A stretch of 64,000 nucleotides of DNA from Acinetobacter sp. Ac_5812 (GCF_013072695.1 NZ_LXUK01000022.1:988674-1052673); one strand, 5' to 3'. Shown: positions 17,865 through 27,628, counted from the stretch's first letter. Notes: a model not told the origin generated them from the sequence alone. Translations and numbers: made by a program.

Positions 17865-17893
17865 ATGGACTTATTTTTAATCAAGGAACAGCC

Positions 17894-18598
17894 GTGTTAG
17901 ATCGTGTTTATATTCAACATTTGCAGCAAAATTCATGGTTTAGTCATCTGGCAGAACCCTTTCAGAACTTTATTATTCAACAGGGCAAAAAGCATATCGT
18001 TGAAAAAAATGCGGCGGTGTTTAAGGCTCAAGATATTTTTGACGGTGTTTACGGCGTACTGGAAGGTTCTATTAGCTTGGGTTATATCGATGTGAATGGC
18101 AATGAAGCCATTGCTGCAATTGCTGAACCGATCATGTGGTTTGGTGAAATTTCTCTGATCGACCAGCAACCTCGCTCGCATGATGCGATTGCATTGAAGA
18201 AAAGCGTGGTGCTGCAAATACCAGCACAATCACTCAATGATTTCTTGCTCCAAAATCCCTATTACTGGTATTACTTTGCCTTGCTCACCAGTCAAAAACT
18301 ACGTTATGTGTTTTTAGAGCAAATTGCGATTCAAACCCAGAGTATCAGCCAACGTTTGGCGCAACGCTTATTGTTTATTTTAGAGGGTTATGGCAATCGT
18401 TCACTTATTCAGGATTTTAGTATTCAGATCTCACAAGACCAATTGGCCAACATGTTGACGGTATCTCGGCAGACCGTCAATCAGGAATTGAACCAGTTTG
18501 AAAAACAAGGCGTGATTCAGCTTGGTTTTAAAAAAATTGTAGTGCTGGATTTAGAGCGCCTCAGAATATTGGCAACCGCTAGTCACCTAAAAGAGTAA
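17894..18598 (+). CDS. Crp/Fnr family transcriptional regulator
   Basis: 234 residues, GTG start with aagga six bases upstream. The cyclic-nucleotide-binding-like beta-barrel (about 20-130) contains FDGVYGVLEGSISLGYID and MWFGEISLIDQQPRSHDAIA. A long dimer helix follows, then the winged HTH with ISQDQLANMLTVSRQTVNQELNQFEKQGVI (about 175-205). No FNR-type N-terminal cysteine cluster is present, and the arginine/serine cAMP contacts are not obvious, so its signal is unknown. Likely autoregulated through the nearby dyad. Confidence 0.9.
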   Translation: MLDRVYIQHLQQNSWFSHLAEPFQNFIIQQGKKHIVEKNAAVFKAQDIFDGVYGVLEGSISLGYIDVNGNEAIAAIAEPIMWFGEISLIDQQPRSHDAIALKKSVVLQIPAQSLNDFLLQNPYYWYYFALLTSQKLRYVFLEQIAIQTQSISQRLAQRLLFILEGYGNRSLIQDFSIQISQDQLANMLTVSRQTVNQELNQFEKQGVIQLGFKKIVVLDLERLRILATASHLKE

Positions 18599-18801
18599 GG
18601 ATAATACTTTGTATTTAAAATGGATAAGCACAGCATTTTTTGCAATATGCTTTTAAGCTTAAACATAAATTAAAAGATAAACTCTCACTATAAAATACTA
18701 CTTATGCCCTAAAATATTTCACAAAATCAGTCTGCTTTCCTGTCTTCAACACGCATACATTAAAGCTAAGCACTATCGCTTACCCGATGCAGATGACAAT
18801 C

Positions 18802-19119
18802 ATGAGAAAAATTGCAACGATTTTAACAGCAGGCCTATTTACAGTACTCAGCGCTAGCGCATTTGCCTGCCCGAAAGGAACTCAAATCCAAGGTGGTACA
18901 GGACCAAATCACAAAGGCGGTAAATGTGTTGCAACAACTGTGGTAAAAACCCAAAAAGAAGCAACTAAAGCAACAGATACTGCAAAGCATGACATGACTA
19001 AAATGAAAGATACTGCGAAACACGATGCGATGAAAGCAACAACAGATACGAAAAAAGCAGCCAGTACCACAGCAAGCCAAGCCAAACAGGAAGCAGCAAA
19101 AACGGTAAAAACCTCGTAA
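18802..19119 (+). CDS. Small exported Ala/Lys/Thr-rich protein
   Basis: 105 residues from the ATG at 18802; an ATG at 18787 would add five residues, and neither has a clear ribosome site. The signal peptide MRKIATILTAGLFTVLSASAFA is cleaved before CPKGTQIQGG. A short glycine-rich cysteine pair (CPKG...GGKC) precedes an amphipathic tail of imperfect repeats (TDTAKHDMTKMKDTAKHDAM, TDTKKAASTTASQAKQEAAK). The tail recalls LEA-like or apolipoprotein-like helices. Probably a periplasmic stress or envelope protein; function unknown. Confidence 0.8.
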   Translation: MRKIATILTAGLFTVLSASAFACPKGTQIQGGTGPNHKGGKCVATTVVKTQKEATKATDTAKHDMTKMKDTAKHDAMKATTDTKKAASTTASQAKQEAAKTVKTS

Positions 19120-19140
19120 CTGTTTGATTACTTTAACCAT

Positions 19141-19172
19141 AAAAAAGCGAGATAAAACATCTCGCTTTTTTA
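19141..19172. terminator. Bidirectional terminator
   Basis: aaaaaagcgagat / atctcgctttttt forms a strong hairpin with T runs on both strands, between convergent small-protein genes. Confidence 0.88.
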
Positions 19173-19183
19173 TTTGTATAAGA

Positions 19184-19648
19184 TTATTTAGGTGAAGTAT
19201 TGCCTAGCGCAGGATTATCAATTGCATCCTTACATTGTGCTTTATCACGCTCATAATCAGCCTGCTTTTGAGTCGATGCATGGTCATTGTCTTTTACATC
19301 ACGTGCCCAAGTATCTAAACTGGTGAGTGCTTTACGACACAAGGCATATTTCCCTTCTGTCACGGAGTCGGTCATTTTGACATTGATACGCCAATCGGTA
19401 CTGAGCTGGCGTAGCGGTTTTCTGACTTTTTCTTCAATCTCGGCAGTCTGTTTATTGTAAACAATTGGATCGATGCCATTAATCAACTTCCATGCCGCAT
19501 TGGCATAGGTAGTGGCATCATTATTGAGTTTCGGCGCAGGTTTGATTTCGACCTTTTCTTTTGGTTCATTGCTTGAGTTTCCACAAGCAGCCAATAAAAA
19601 AGTACTGCATAACAAGATTGCAGCTATACGAGAGTTTGGATGAGACAT
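19184..19648 (-). CDS. Small lipoprotein of unknown function
   Basis: 154 residues from the ATG at 19648 (an ATG at 19669 would add MFPRRFA). A lipoprotein signal ends in LLAACGNSS. The mature protein is mostly helical, with segments YANAAWKLINGIDPIVYNKQ, VRKPLRQLSTDWRINVKM and KYALCRKALTSLDTWARDV, and two further cysteines (ALCRK, AQCKD) that could pair. No family recognised. It is convergent with the small Ala/Lys-rich protein and shares its terminator. Confidence 0.82.
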   Translation of the reverse strand: MSHPNSRIAAILLCSTFLLAACGNSSNEPKEKVEIKPAPKLNNDATTYANAAWKLINGIDPIVYNKQTAEIEEKVRKPLRQLSTDWRINVKMTDSVTEGKYALCRKALTSLDTWARDVKDNDHASTQKQADYERDKAQCKDAIDNPALGNTSPK

Positions 19649-19835
19649 AGCAAATCGCCGAGGAAACATTTGGACATTATGCTAGTCAATTTGGGAATAA
19701 TTCTCAATGCTTGTTACTTATTTACTCAGCAGCATACCTTTTATTCTAAACAATTGATTTTATATTCTTGTTCAGCATAAAGTCTGACTTGCTCATATAT
19801 AAAAAATTAAAACTTCAAGAAGGAAGAAAACCAGC

Positions 19836-20225
19836 ATGTCACAAATCAAGATTTATGCCTTACAACCCACGATTGAGCAGTTTAGGCATCAACTTTCACA
19901 GGCCATCCATCAAGCCTTGGTTGAAAGTTTGAACTATCCCATCGAAAAGAAATTTCAGCGTTTTATTGCACTAGCCAAAGAAGACTTTATTTATCCCAAT
20001 GACCGTAGTCCGCACTATCTGATTATTGAAATTTCGATGTTTGAAGGCAGAAGCATTGAAGCAAAAAAACGCTTGATTCAAAGCATTTTCACTTATGTTG
20101 AGCAGCAATGCGGGATTTCATCCCAAGACATTGAAATCACAATTTTTGAAACACCGAAATGTAATTGGGGAATTCGTGGACAAAATGCAGACCAGTTGCA
20201 ACTCAATTATCAGGTCAATGTTTAA
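19836..20225 (+). CDS. Tautomerase-superfamily protein lacking the N-terminal proline
   Basis: 129 residues, matching the longer tautomerase-like proteins (PF14552 type): a beta strand IKIYALQP, helix FRHQLSQAIHQALVESLNYP, the conserved YPIEKKFQRFIALAKEDFIYP, and the second half LIIEISMFEGRSIEAKKRLI and WGIRGQNADQL. Tautomerases use Pro at position 2 as catalytic base; here the protein begins MSQIKIY, so that proline is absent. The start has an aaggagaa-like upstream context (gaaggaag), so no better start is apparent. Either non-catalytic or using another chemistry. Confidence 0.82.
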   Translation: MSQIKIYALQPTIEQFRHQLSQAIHQALVESLNYPIEKKFQRFIALAKEDFIYPNDRSPHYLIIEISMFEGRSIEAKKRLIQSIFTYVEQQCGISSQDIEITIFETPKCNWGIRGQNADQLQLNYQVNV

Positions 20226-20356
20226 ACAGACAAATACCGCGCCAAGTGCTATTTTTTTGTCTAACAAAAAGCATGTTTTTTTGTGGCCTATAAGCTTAAT
20301 TCAGTAGAAAGTTCTGCTATGCTTAAACACAAATTACTCAGGATAGGATTATTCGC

Positions 20357-21565
20357 ATGAGCGTTACTCTAGGAACTCCACTTCAATCTTCTGCATTTAA
20401 GGTTTTACTGTTAGGTTCTGGAGAGCTTGGTAAAGAAGTTGTGATTTCTTTACAACGCTTGGGTGTCGAAGTTCATGCTGCAGATCGTTATGATCATGCG
20501 CCTGCAATGCAAGTCGCACATTATGCTTATACCCTGAATATGGCTGATCCAGCCGAATTAAAACAACTGATTGAAAAGATCCAACCTCATTTAATTGTTC
20601 CAGAAATTGAAGCGATCGCGACCGAAGTCCTCGTTGAAATTGAACAGAGCCAAACTGCAACAGTGATTCCTTCTTCAAAAGCTGTCAATCTCACTATGAA
20701 TCGTGAAGGGATTCGCCGTTTAGCCGCTGAAGAACTTGGTTTACCCACCTCTGCATACCGCTTTGCTAATACCTTGGAAAGCTTCCGTGCAGCCTGTGAT
20801 GACATTGGCTATCCAAACTTTGTAAAACCTGTGATGTCATCATCAGGTAAAGGTCAATCTCGTGTGAAGAGCTTTGATGAAGTGGATGCGGCTTGGGATT
20901 ATGCAATGCAAGGTGGCCGTGTCAATCAAGGTACGGTAATTATTGAATCACAAATTGATTTTGATTTTGAAATTACTCTTCTCACGGTTCGTGCTAAAAA
21001 CCCTGAAACAGGTGAAATTGAAACACATTTCTGTGATCCAATTGGCCACCGTCAAGATGCGGGCGACTATGTGGAAAGCTGGCAGCCGCAACCGATGACA
21101 GCTGTTGCGCTACAAGAAGCCAAACGCATTGCCAATAAAGTCACTGTTGCTTTAGGCGGTTGTGGTATCTTCGGGGTGGAACTATTTATCAAAGGCGATA
21201 AAGTCTGGTTTAGTGAAGTCTCACCTCGTCCGCATGACACGGGTCTAGTTACTTTAGCTTCACAATTCCAAAGCGAATTTGAACTACATGCACGTGCAAT
21301 TCTCGGTCTACCTGTGAATACAGCTCGCCATAGTGTGGCTGCAAGTGCCGTGATTTATGCAGGCGTAGATGCCAAAAACCTGAGTTTTACTGGCTTGAAT
21401 CTTGCATTAGCCAATCCAAACACTGATCTACGTCTATTTGGTAAACCTGAAGGCTTTAAACGCCGCCGTATGGGTGTTGCAACTGCTCGTGCTGAAACAA
21501 CCGATCTTGCACGTGAATTGGCACAGCATGCCGCAGACCAAGTGAGTGTACAAACCAACGCTTAA
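20357..21565 (+). CDS. purT: Formate-dependent phosphoribosylglycinamide formyltransferase
   Basis: 402 residues, the PurT length. The N-terminal dinucleotide-like fold has LLLGSGELGKEVVISLQRLG and a conserved IVPEIEAIATEVL. The ATP-grasp domain has FVKPVMSSSGKGQSRVKSF, then IFGVELFIKGDKVWFSEVSPRPHDTGLVTL. PurT makes formyl-GAR from GAR, formate and ATP, an alternative to PurN in purine synthesis. It stands upstream of glnD, separated by a probable terminator. Confidence 0.97.
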   Translation: MSVTLGTPLQSSAFKVLLLGSGELGKEVVISLQRLGVEVHAADRYDHAPAMQVAHYAYTLNMADPAELKQLIEKIQPHLIVPEIEAIATEVLVEIEQSQTATVIPSSKAVNLTMNREGIRRLAAEELGLPTSAYRFANTLESFRAACDDIGYPNFVKPVMSSSGKGQSRVKSFDEVDAAWDYAMQGGRVNQGTVIIESQIDFDFEITLLTVRAKNPETGEIETHFCDPIGHRQDAGDYVESWQPQPMTAVALQEAKRIANKVTVALGGCGIFGVELFIKGDKVWFSEVSPRPHDTGLVTLASQFQSEFELHARAILGLPVNTARHSVAASAVIYAGVDAKNLSFTGLNLALANPNTDLRLFGKPEGFKRRRMGVATARAETTDLARELAQHAADQVSVQTNA

Positions 21566-21595
21566 GACGACCTTAGGTGATTATCATTACAACTT

Positions 21596-21618
21596 CCCCT
21601 CTGATCTAGAGGGGCTTT
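21596..21618 (+). terminator. Probable terminator between purT and glnD
   Basis: cccctct (21596-21602) / agagggg (21608-21614) with a 5-base loop, followed by cttt. The T run is short, so read-through into glnD is possible. Confidence 0.55.
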
Positions 21619-21636
21619 GATAGAAGACTCAGCTTT

Positions 21637-24300
21637 ATGATCAAGACCTCTCCTTTGTTGAACTACGTCACCAGTCTTCATGATATTCAAGCCATTAACC
21701 AATGGCGTACGGATGTAGAAAAGCAATTACAGGAGAGTTATGAAAATGGGCAGCCCATTCGCGATGTGATTGGCGCGCGTTCTGATTCGATTGATGAAGC
21801 TTTGATCTTCCTTTGGAACCACGCAGGTCTAGATCAAACTGAATTGGGTTTATTTGCAGTCGGTGGTTATGGCCGCCATGAGATGCTGCCTTATTCAGAT
21901 ACCGATATCATGATTTTATCTGAGGATGAAATCAGTGAAGAACAAGAAAAACTGATCTCGACCTTTATTTCCTCGTTATGGGATGTCGGTAATTTCAAAC
22001 CAGGCATCAGCGTACGTACCATTCAAAACTGTGTCGAACAAGCCATTAATGACTTAACTGTTGCGACCACGTTGATTGAAGCTCGTCTCATTACTGGCAA
22101 TCAGCAATTAGCCAAATGGCCACGCCGTATTGTTGCACAAACATGGACGGATCAAACTTTCTATGATGCCAAAATGGTTGAACAAGCCAAACGCTATGCG
22201 CAACACAATAATACTGAGAGTAATTTAGAGCCGGATATCAAAAATGCCCCAGGGGGTATTCGTGATATCAATCAGATCGGCTGGATTGCCAAACGTCATT
22301 TCCGTGTTAATCGTATTTATGATTTGGTGCATTTGGGTTTTATTACTGAGTTTGAATTAGGTGTATTAGAAGAAGCGGAAAGTTTCTTATGGGAAATTCG
22401 CACCCATTTACACCGTTTAGCCAAACGCGATGAAAACCGTTTATTATTTGAATATCAACGTGATATAGCAGCAAAATTTGGCTATGTACGTGAAGAAGGC
22501 CAACCTGTTAATTTTGCCGTTGAACAGTTTATGAAGCGCTACTATCGTACCGCGCAGCAAGTTTCAACGCTGAATGAAATGCTACTCGCCTATTTCAATG
22601 AATCGGTGATTACTCCACGTCTACCTGATTATGAACGTCACATTATCGAGATTAATGAACGTTTTAAAATTGTCGATGGAAAACTGGCTGTTCAACATCA
22701 CAAAGTATTTTCAGAAGAGCCAATTGCCATCTTAGAATTATTCTACTTATTGGCAAATCGACCTGAAATTACGGGTATTCGTGCCCGTACCTTACGCCTG
22801 CTGGTGCTTGCTGCAAAACGGATTGATCAACGCTTCCGTGATAATCCAGAACATCAAGCACTGTTTATGTCGATTATCCGCTCCCCGCATTTATATGACA
22901 CCATGGTGGCAATGAAGCGTTACGGTGTATTGGGGAATTACATTCCTGCTTTTGGACAGATTACAGGTTTGATGCAATACGACCTCTTCCATATTTACAC
23001 CGTCGATGCACATACTCTGTTATTACTACGTAATTTAAGTCGCTTTAAAGAACCTGAATTTGCCAAAGAATTTCCTGTGGTTAGTTCGGTGTTCCAGCGT
23101 ATTGCCCGCCATGACATCGTGTATATGGCCGCGATTTTCCATGATATTGCCAAAGGTCGTGGCGGTGATCACAGTGAACTGGGGGCGCTAGATGCAATTG
23201 AATTCTGCCGTACCCATGGATTTACCGAACGTGAGTGCAAACTGGTTGCATGGCTGATTAACAATCACCTCTTGATGTCGCTTACAGCACAGAAAAAAGA
23301 TATTTCGGACCCTGATGAAGTCAAAGACTTTGCCGAAAAAGTTGGTGATATGGAGCATCTCGATTATCTCTACACCCTGACTGTTGCCGATATTAACGCA
23401 ACCAATCCGAAACTATGGAATACGTGGCGTGCATCCTTAATGCGTCAGTTGTATACCTATGCACGTGATGTGATTCGTTCAGGCTTGGGCCGTCCTGTTG
23501 ATTATCAGATGCTGATTGAAGATACTAAATTTGCCGCTAGTGAACTCTTGGTCAATGACTTCTCACTCGCTGAAGTTGAGAAAGTCTGGCAAGAGCTCGG
23601 TGATGAATACTTTGTTAAAGAATCCGCCAATGAAATTGCTTGGCATACCCAAGCAATTTTGCAACACGGCGATAATCCCGAGCCTCTGGTTTTATTGCGT
23701 GCGCATCGTAATGCGGCCGATGATGCGGTTCAGATCTTTATCTATACCCGTGATCAACCGAACTTGTTTGCCACCACAGTTGCGGTACTGGATCGTATGA
23801 ATCTTGATGTTCAAGATGCGCGCATTATCACCGCTTCTACCTCATTCAGTTTAGATACCTACTTGGTACTGGATCGTTTTGGTACCTTGCTGACTGATCC
23901 AGATCGCGAACGCAAAGTCAAAGCCGCTTTGGTTGATGCTTTAAGCCATTCGGATCAATATCCGGGGATTATGCAACGCCGTATTCCACGTCATTTGCGT
24001 CATTTTGATGTGCAAAATACTGTCGATATTGTCCTGAACCCGACGTTACAGCAACATATGGTTGAAATCTCCACCCTCGACCATCCGGGTCTATTGGCGC
24101 GTATTGGTGGTTTGTTCATGTTGCAAGGTCTGGATATCCATTCTGCAAGAATTGCCACACTAGGCGAACGCGCGGAAGATATTTTCTTTGTCACCAAGAA
24201 AAATGGTGTCTTGCTCAGCGATGAAGAAGTGAAAACTTTTGCGGAAAGCTTAAAAGCCGCTTTAGATGAAGCATCGAATCAAATTTGTAATCCGTCTTAA
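21637..24300 (+). CDS. glnD: Bifunctional PII uridylyltransferase/uridylyl-removing enzyme
   Basis: 887 residues, in the GlnD range. The nucleotidyltransferase motif AVGGYGRHEMLPYSDTDI lies at 74-91. The HD domain near 500 (FHDIAKGRGGDHSELG) is the uridylyl-removing site. Two ACT domains follow, at about 684 (AVQIFIYTRDQPNLFATTVA) and 807 (VEISTLDHPGLLARIGGLF), which sense glutamine. It modifies PII according to nitrogen status. dapC starts 26 bases later without a terminator, so they may be co-transcribed. Confidence 0.97.
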   Translation: MIKTSPLLNYVTSLHDIQAINQWRTDVEKQLQESYENGQPIRDVIGARSDSIDEALIFLWNHAGLDQTELGLFAVGGYGRHEMLPYSDTDIMILSEDEISEEQEKLISTFISSLWDVGNFKPGISVRTIQNCVEQAINDLTVATTLIEARLITGNQQLAKWPRRIVAQTWTDQTFYDAKMVEQAKRYAQHNNTESNLEPDIKNAPGGIRDINQIGWIAKRHFRVNRIYDLVHLGFITEFELGVLEEAESFLWEIRTHLHRLAKRDENRLLFEYQRDIAAKFGYVREEGQPVNFAVEQFMKRYYRTAQQVSTLNEMLLAYFNESVITPRLPDYERHIIEINERFKIVDGKLAVQHHKVFSEEPIAILELFYLLANRPEITGIRARTLRLLVLAAKRIDQRFRDNPEHQALFMSIIRSPHLYDTMVAMKRYGVLGNYIPAFGQITGLMQYDLFHIYTVDAHTLLLLRNLSRFKEPEFAKEFPVVSSVFQRIARHDIVYMAAIFHDIAKGRGGDHSELGALDAIEFCRTHGFTERECKLVAWLINNHLLMSLTAQKKDISDPDEVKDFAEKVGDMEHLDYLYTLTVADINATNPKLWNTWRASLMRQLYTYARDVIRSGLGRPVDYQMLIEDTKFAASELLVNDFSLAEVEKVWQELGDEYFVKESANEIAWHTQAILQHGDNPEPLVLLRAHRNAADDAVQIFIYTRDQPNLFATTVAVLDRMNLDVQDARIITASTSFSLDTYLVLDRFGTLLTDPDRERKVKAALVDALSHSDQYPGIMQRRIPRHLRHFDVQNTVDIVLNPTLQQHMVEISTLDHPGLLARIGGLFMLQGLDIHSARIATLGERAEDIFFVTKKNGVLLSDEEVKTFAESLKAALDEASNQICNPS

Positions 24301-24325
24301 ATTTTATTGTTTGGTAACTGTTTAA

Positions 24326-25495
24326 ATGAACTCTAGCTTGTCGTTATTGCATCCCTATCCTTTTGAAAAGTTAAACCAACTTTTTAAAGATGTGCAACCT
24401 GCCAATTTACCATTGATTCCTTTATCAATTGGTGAGCCTAAACACCCTGCACCAGAGTTCGTTAAACAAGCAATTATTGATAATTTTGCCCATCTATCGA
24501 CCTATCCGAACAGTAAAGGTCTGCCTGAGTTGCGCCAAAGTATCGCACAATGGCTCAGCAATCGCTTCAAGTTGAATCATATTAGTGCAGAAGATCATAT
24601 TCTGCCTGTTTCTGGTACGCGTGAGGGTATTTTCTCTTTTGTACAAGCTTTGATTAAGCGTGAAGATGCACCCTATGTGGTGATGCCAAATCCGTTTTAT
24701 CAGATCTATGAAGGTGCAGCACTGCTTGCAGGTGCAAAACCCTATTTCATTAACTGTACCGAAGAAAATGGTTACCTCGGTGACTTTGATGCAGTCCCTG
24801 CAGAAGTCTGGGAAAAAACAGCATTACTGTTTGTGTGTACCCCGGGCAATCCGACAGGAACGGTTCTGTCAAAAGAGCAGTTTAGAAAACTGATTGCACT
24901 ATCTGACCAATATGGTTTCGTGATTGCATCGGATGAATGCTATTCAGAACTTTGGTTTGATCAAGCACCGATTGGGCTTTTAGAAGTTTGTGCTGAAATG
25001 GGTCGTGATGATTATAAGAATTGCATCGTCTTCCATTCCCTGTCTAAACGTTCAAACTTACCGGGCATGCGTTCTGGTTTTGTTGCAGGTGATGCGGCTT
25101 TATTAAAACCATATCTGCAATACCGCACCTATCACGGCGCTGCTATGCCAGTACAAAATCAACTGGCGTCGATTGCGGCATGGAATGACGAAGCACATGT
25201 TGAAGAAAACCGTCAGCAGTACCGTGCGAAGTTTGATTTATTCCAATCAGAACTTGGTCATTTATTGCCGTTACAAAAACCAGATGCGGGCTTCTATTAC
25301 TGGTTAAAAGTGGAAAATGATGAGACATTTGCCAAAATGTTGATGGAAAAAGCACACATCAAGGTTTTACCAGGTCGTTATTTGTCTCGCGATACAGAAC
25401 AAGGTAATCCAGGTGAAGGTCATGTCAGAATGGCACTGGTTGCAGATTTGGCACAGTGTGAAGAAGTGGTCAAACGATTAAAATCGGTTTTATAA
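24326..25495 (+). CDS. dapC: Succinyldiaminopimelate transaminase
   Basis: 389 residues of the class I/II aminotransferase fold. IPLSIGEPKHPAPEFV is at the N-terminus, FVCTPGNPTGTVLSKEQF is the conserved NPTG region, SDECYSELWF has the cofactor-contacting residues, and FHSLSKRSNLPGMRSGF carries the PLP lysine (about 241). It closely follows the DapC pattern for N-succinyl-2-amino-6-ketopimelate in lysine and diaminopimelate synthesis. The link to glnD is common in this genus. Confidence 0.93.
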   Translation: MNSSLSLLHPYPFEKLNQLFKDVQPANLPLIPLSIGEPKHPAPEFVKQAIIDNFAHLSTYPNSKGLPELRQSIAQWLSNRFKLNHISAEDHILPVSGTREGIFSFVQALIKREDAPYVVMPNPFYQIYEGAALLAGAKPYFINCTEENGYLGDFDAVPAEVWEKTALLFVCTPGNPTGTVLSKEQFRKLIALSDQYGFVIASDECYSELWFDQAPIGLLEVCAEMGRDDYKNCIVFHSLSKRSNLPGMRSGFVAGDAALLKPYLQYRTYHGAAMPVQNQLASIAAWNDEAHVEENRQQYRAKFDLFQSELGHLLPLQKPDAGFYYWLKVENDETFAKMLMEKAHIKVLPGRYLSRDTEQGNPGEGHVRMALVADLAQCEEVVKRLKSVL

Positions 25496-25513
25496 GATTT
25501 TATTGTTTTAAGT

Positions 25514-25549
25514 AAAAAGGCTAAATCCGATTGGATTTAGCCTTTTTAT
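25514..25549. terminator. Bidirectional terminator between dapC and the TonB receptor
   Basis: aaaaaggctaaatcc / ggatttagccttttt, a long perfect stem with a very small loop and T runs on both sides, between convergent genes. Confidence 0.92.
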
Positions 25550-25565
25550 TATTTAGGTATAGTGC

Positions 25566-27596
25566 TTACCACTTATAGTTAACACGTAAATCAACTGAAC
25601 GACCTGCACCGTAATAACAATAGAATGAACAAGCACTCACATATTTTTTATCGCTTAAGTTCGTTGCATTGACCTGTACATCTAACTGCTTGTTTAACGG
25701 GTAACTCGCCATTACATCTATGAGCGTGTAAGACTTCACTTTATAATCTGGATAATATTGCTCATCATTGGTACTTCCCACATAACGCACACCAGCTCCT
25801 AAACGTAGTCCATTTAAGAAGGTTGCTTCTGTGAATAAATAACTAAATTTTGCAGCAATTTGATCATTCGGAATTAACGGCGTACGAATGGTTTTCCCAC
25901 CACCGAGATCCTGTTTTGAATCATTATGTGTATAAGCCAATTGAGTAGACAAGTTATCCGTCAAATTTAGATCGGCCTGAAGCTCAATACCTTTATTGGT
26001 TTTCTTACCTGCCTGTGATTGCACATTGGAAGCATCACTAACAAAGGCATTTTTCTCTTTTAAATCAAAATATGCCAGTGTGATTTGTCCATTGATCCAG
26101 TCTGGGGCATATTTAACACCCACTTCATATTGTTCGCCTTCATAAGGTTTATAAAAACGACCCTGCCCATCTTTACCTGTAGATGGTCGGAATGAAGTTG
26201 AATAACTTAGATAAGGGGAAATCCCCATAGGTGCGTGATACATGAGGCCTGCATTATAACTGGTATGATTAACGTCATAAGCTTTGCTATTATCAACTGT
26301 AGATTCCGCCTTATCATGGCGTACCCCAAGATTAACATCGATAAGATCGTTAAAATTAGTTTGGTTAGAAAGATAGACACCCAGTTGTTCTGTTTTAAGA
26401 TTGTACGGTGATCCTGTTACTGCAAAATCAGGTGTATGTACCGGATTAAACATATCGATTTGAGGAACAAAGCCAAACCCGTTATTCACCCCATCAATTT
26501 TGTTATGTTGGTAATCCATACCAAACATGACTTTATTCGAAACAGAACCAAAGTCAAAGTCTTTAACAAGACGGTTATCAACACTATAAGTATCGGAAGT
26601 ACCATTGGTATAAGAATAACCACGATTAGCCAAACGATTATTATCAGAGCCCCAAGCAAATGTGGTGAGTTGATTTAAATCAAGACGTCCCCAACGAAAA
26701 TTCTGGCTTGCAACTAAACCATTTTCAAATTCATGAGAAAACTCATAACCAATCGAGGTTTGTTCAAGTTTTGAGTAGTCTCTTTCAGGCTCACCTAAAT
26801 TAGTTTTAGGATTAATTTTACCATAAGGCGTATCTAGAACCGTCCCATACAATGGCAAGAAGCCAGATGTTGGCACTCCATCTTTTTTCAGAAAACTGGT
26901 CAACAATGTGAAATGCGTTCGACCTGTAATGTCCCATGCAAAACTTGGTGCAACATAATAATGATCCATTTCTGAACCTTTTTGCTGACCATCTGCCTGA
27001 CGGAACAAACCGACCAAACGATAACGAACATCATCGGTTATTACGCCACTATAATCAGCGCCAATCTCACTTTTATCTAAGCTTCCAACCGAATAGGTCA
27101 CCTCACCTTGTGGGACTAGTTTAGGACGCTTGGATACTAAATTTACATTACCACCGGGCTCAGATGCACCATAGTTAAATGAACTCGCACCTTTGACAAT
27201 TTCCAAGCGCTCCAAGCCATAAATTTCAGGCTCCCAAACAAAAAAACCGTTCGGCGCTAATGCTGTCCCATCAAGTGTCTGGCTCGCATCAAAACCACGA
27301 ATCTTAAACCATTGAGATTTATTATCTTTACCATAAGGTTGCGCTAATATCCCAGCTTCATAAAATAAGGCATTGTCCAATTTATCCGCGCCACTGTCTT
27401 TAAGCTGTTGCTCAGCAATAATACTTGTAGATAAGGGTTGTTTAAGTAATTCTCCGCCATCTTTAGCCGCAGAACCAACAATAACAATTGTTGGTAAAGT
27501 CTGTGTTTCTGCTTGTGAATCTTCTGCAAAAACAGCCGTTGTCCCCATTGAAGCACAAGCCATCATCAGCACTAATGGTTTAAGTTGTCTACCCAT
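25566..27596 (-). CDS. TonB-dependent siderophore receptor
   Basis: 676 residues. The signal peptide ends near TTAVFA, followed by a TonB box-like PTIVIVG. The plug domain (about 45-160) includes IRGFDASQTLDG, LERLEIVKGASSFNYGASEPGGNVNLVSKRP. The 22-strand barrel follows and ends in the aromatic SVDLRVNYKW, as required for outer-membrane insertion. It belongs to the ferrichrome/hydroxamate-type branch (FhuA/FpvA-like). It probably imports a ferric siderophore; the ligand cannot be read from sequence. A Fur-box-like sequence lies upstream. Confidence 0.93.
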   Translation of the reverse strand: MGRQLKPLVLMMACASMGTTAVFAEDSQAETQTLPTIVIVGSAAKDGGELLKQPLSTSIIAEQQLKDSGADKLDNALFYEAGILAQPYGKDNKSQWFKIRGFDASQTLDGTALAPNGFFVWEPEIYGLERLEIVKGASSFNYGASEPGGNVNLVSKRPKLVPQGEVTYSVGSLDKSEIGADYSGVITDDVRYRLVGLFRQADGQQKGSEMDHYYVAPSFAWDITGRTHFTLLTSFLKKDGVPTSGFLPLYGTVLDTPYGKINPKTNLGEPERDYSKLEQTSIGYEFSHEFENGLVASQNFRWGRLDLNQLTTFAWGSDNNRLANRGYSYTNGTSDTYSVDNRLVKDFDFGSVSNKVMFGMDYQHNKIDGVNNGFGFVPQIDMFNPVHTPDFAVTGSPYNLKTEQLGVYLSNQTNFNDLIDVNLGVRHDKAESTVDNSKAYDVNHTSYNAGLMYHAPMGISPYLSYSTSFRPSTGKDGQGRFYKPYEGEQYEVGVKYAPDWINGQITLAYFDLKEKNAFVSDASNVQSQAGKKTNKGIELQADLNLTDNLSTQLAYTHNDSKQDLGGGKTIRTPLIPNDQIAAKFSYLFTEATFLNGLRLGAGVRYVGSTNDEQYYPDYKVKSYTLIDVMASYPLNKQLDVQVNATNLSDKKYVSACSFYCYYGAGRSVDLRVNYKW

Positions 27597-27628
27597 GATC
27601 TTTATCAGCCGACTTAAAAAATCGCATA

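Noticed and set aside
23516..23800. Several long frames inside glnD, dnaE, vgrG and purF in other registers
   Set aside because: They lie wholly inside well-supported genes with clear family motifs and have no independent signals.
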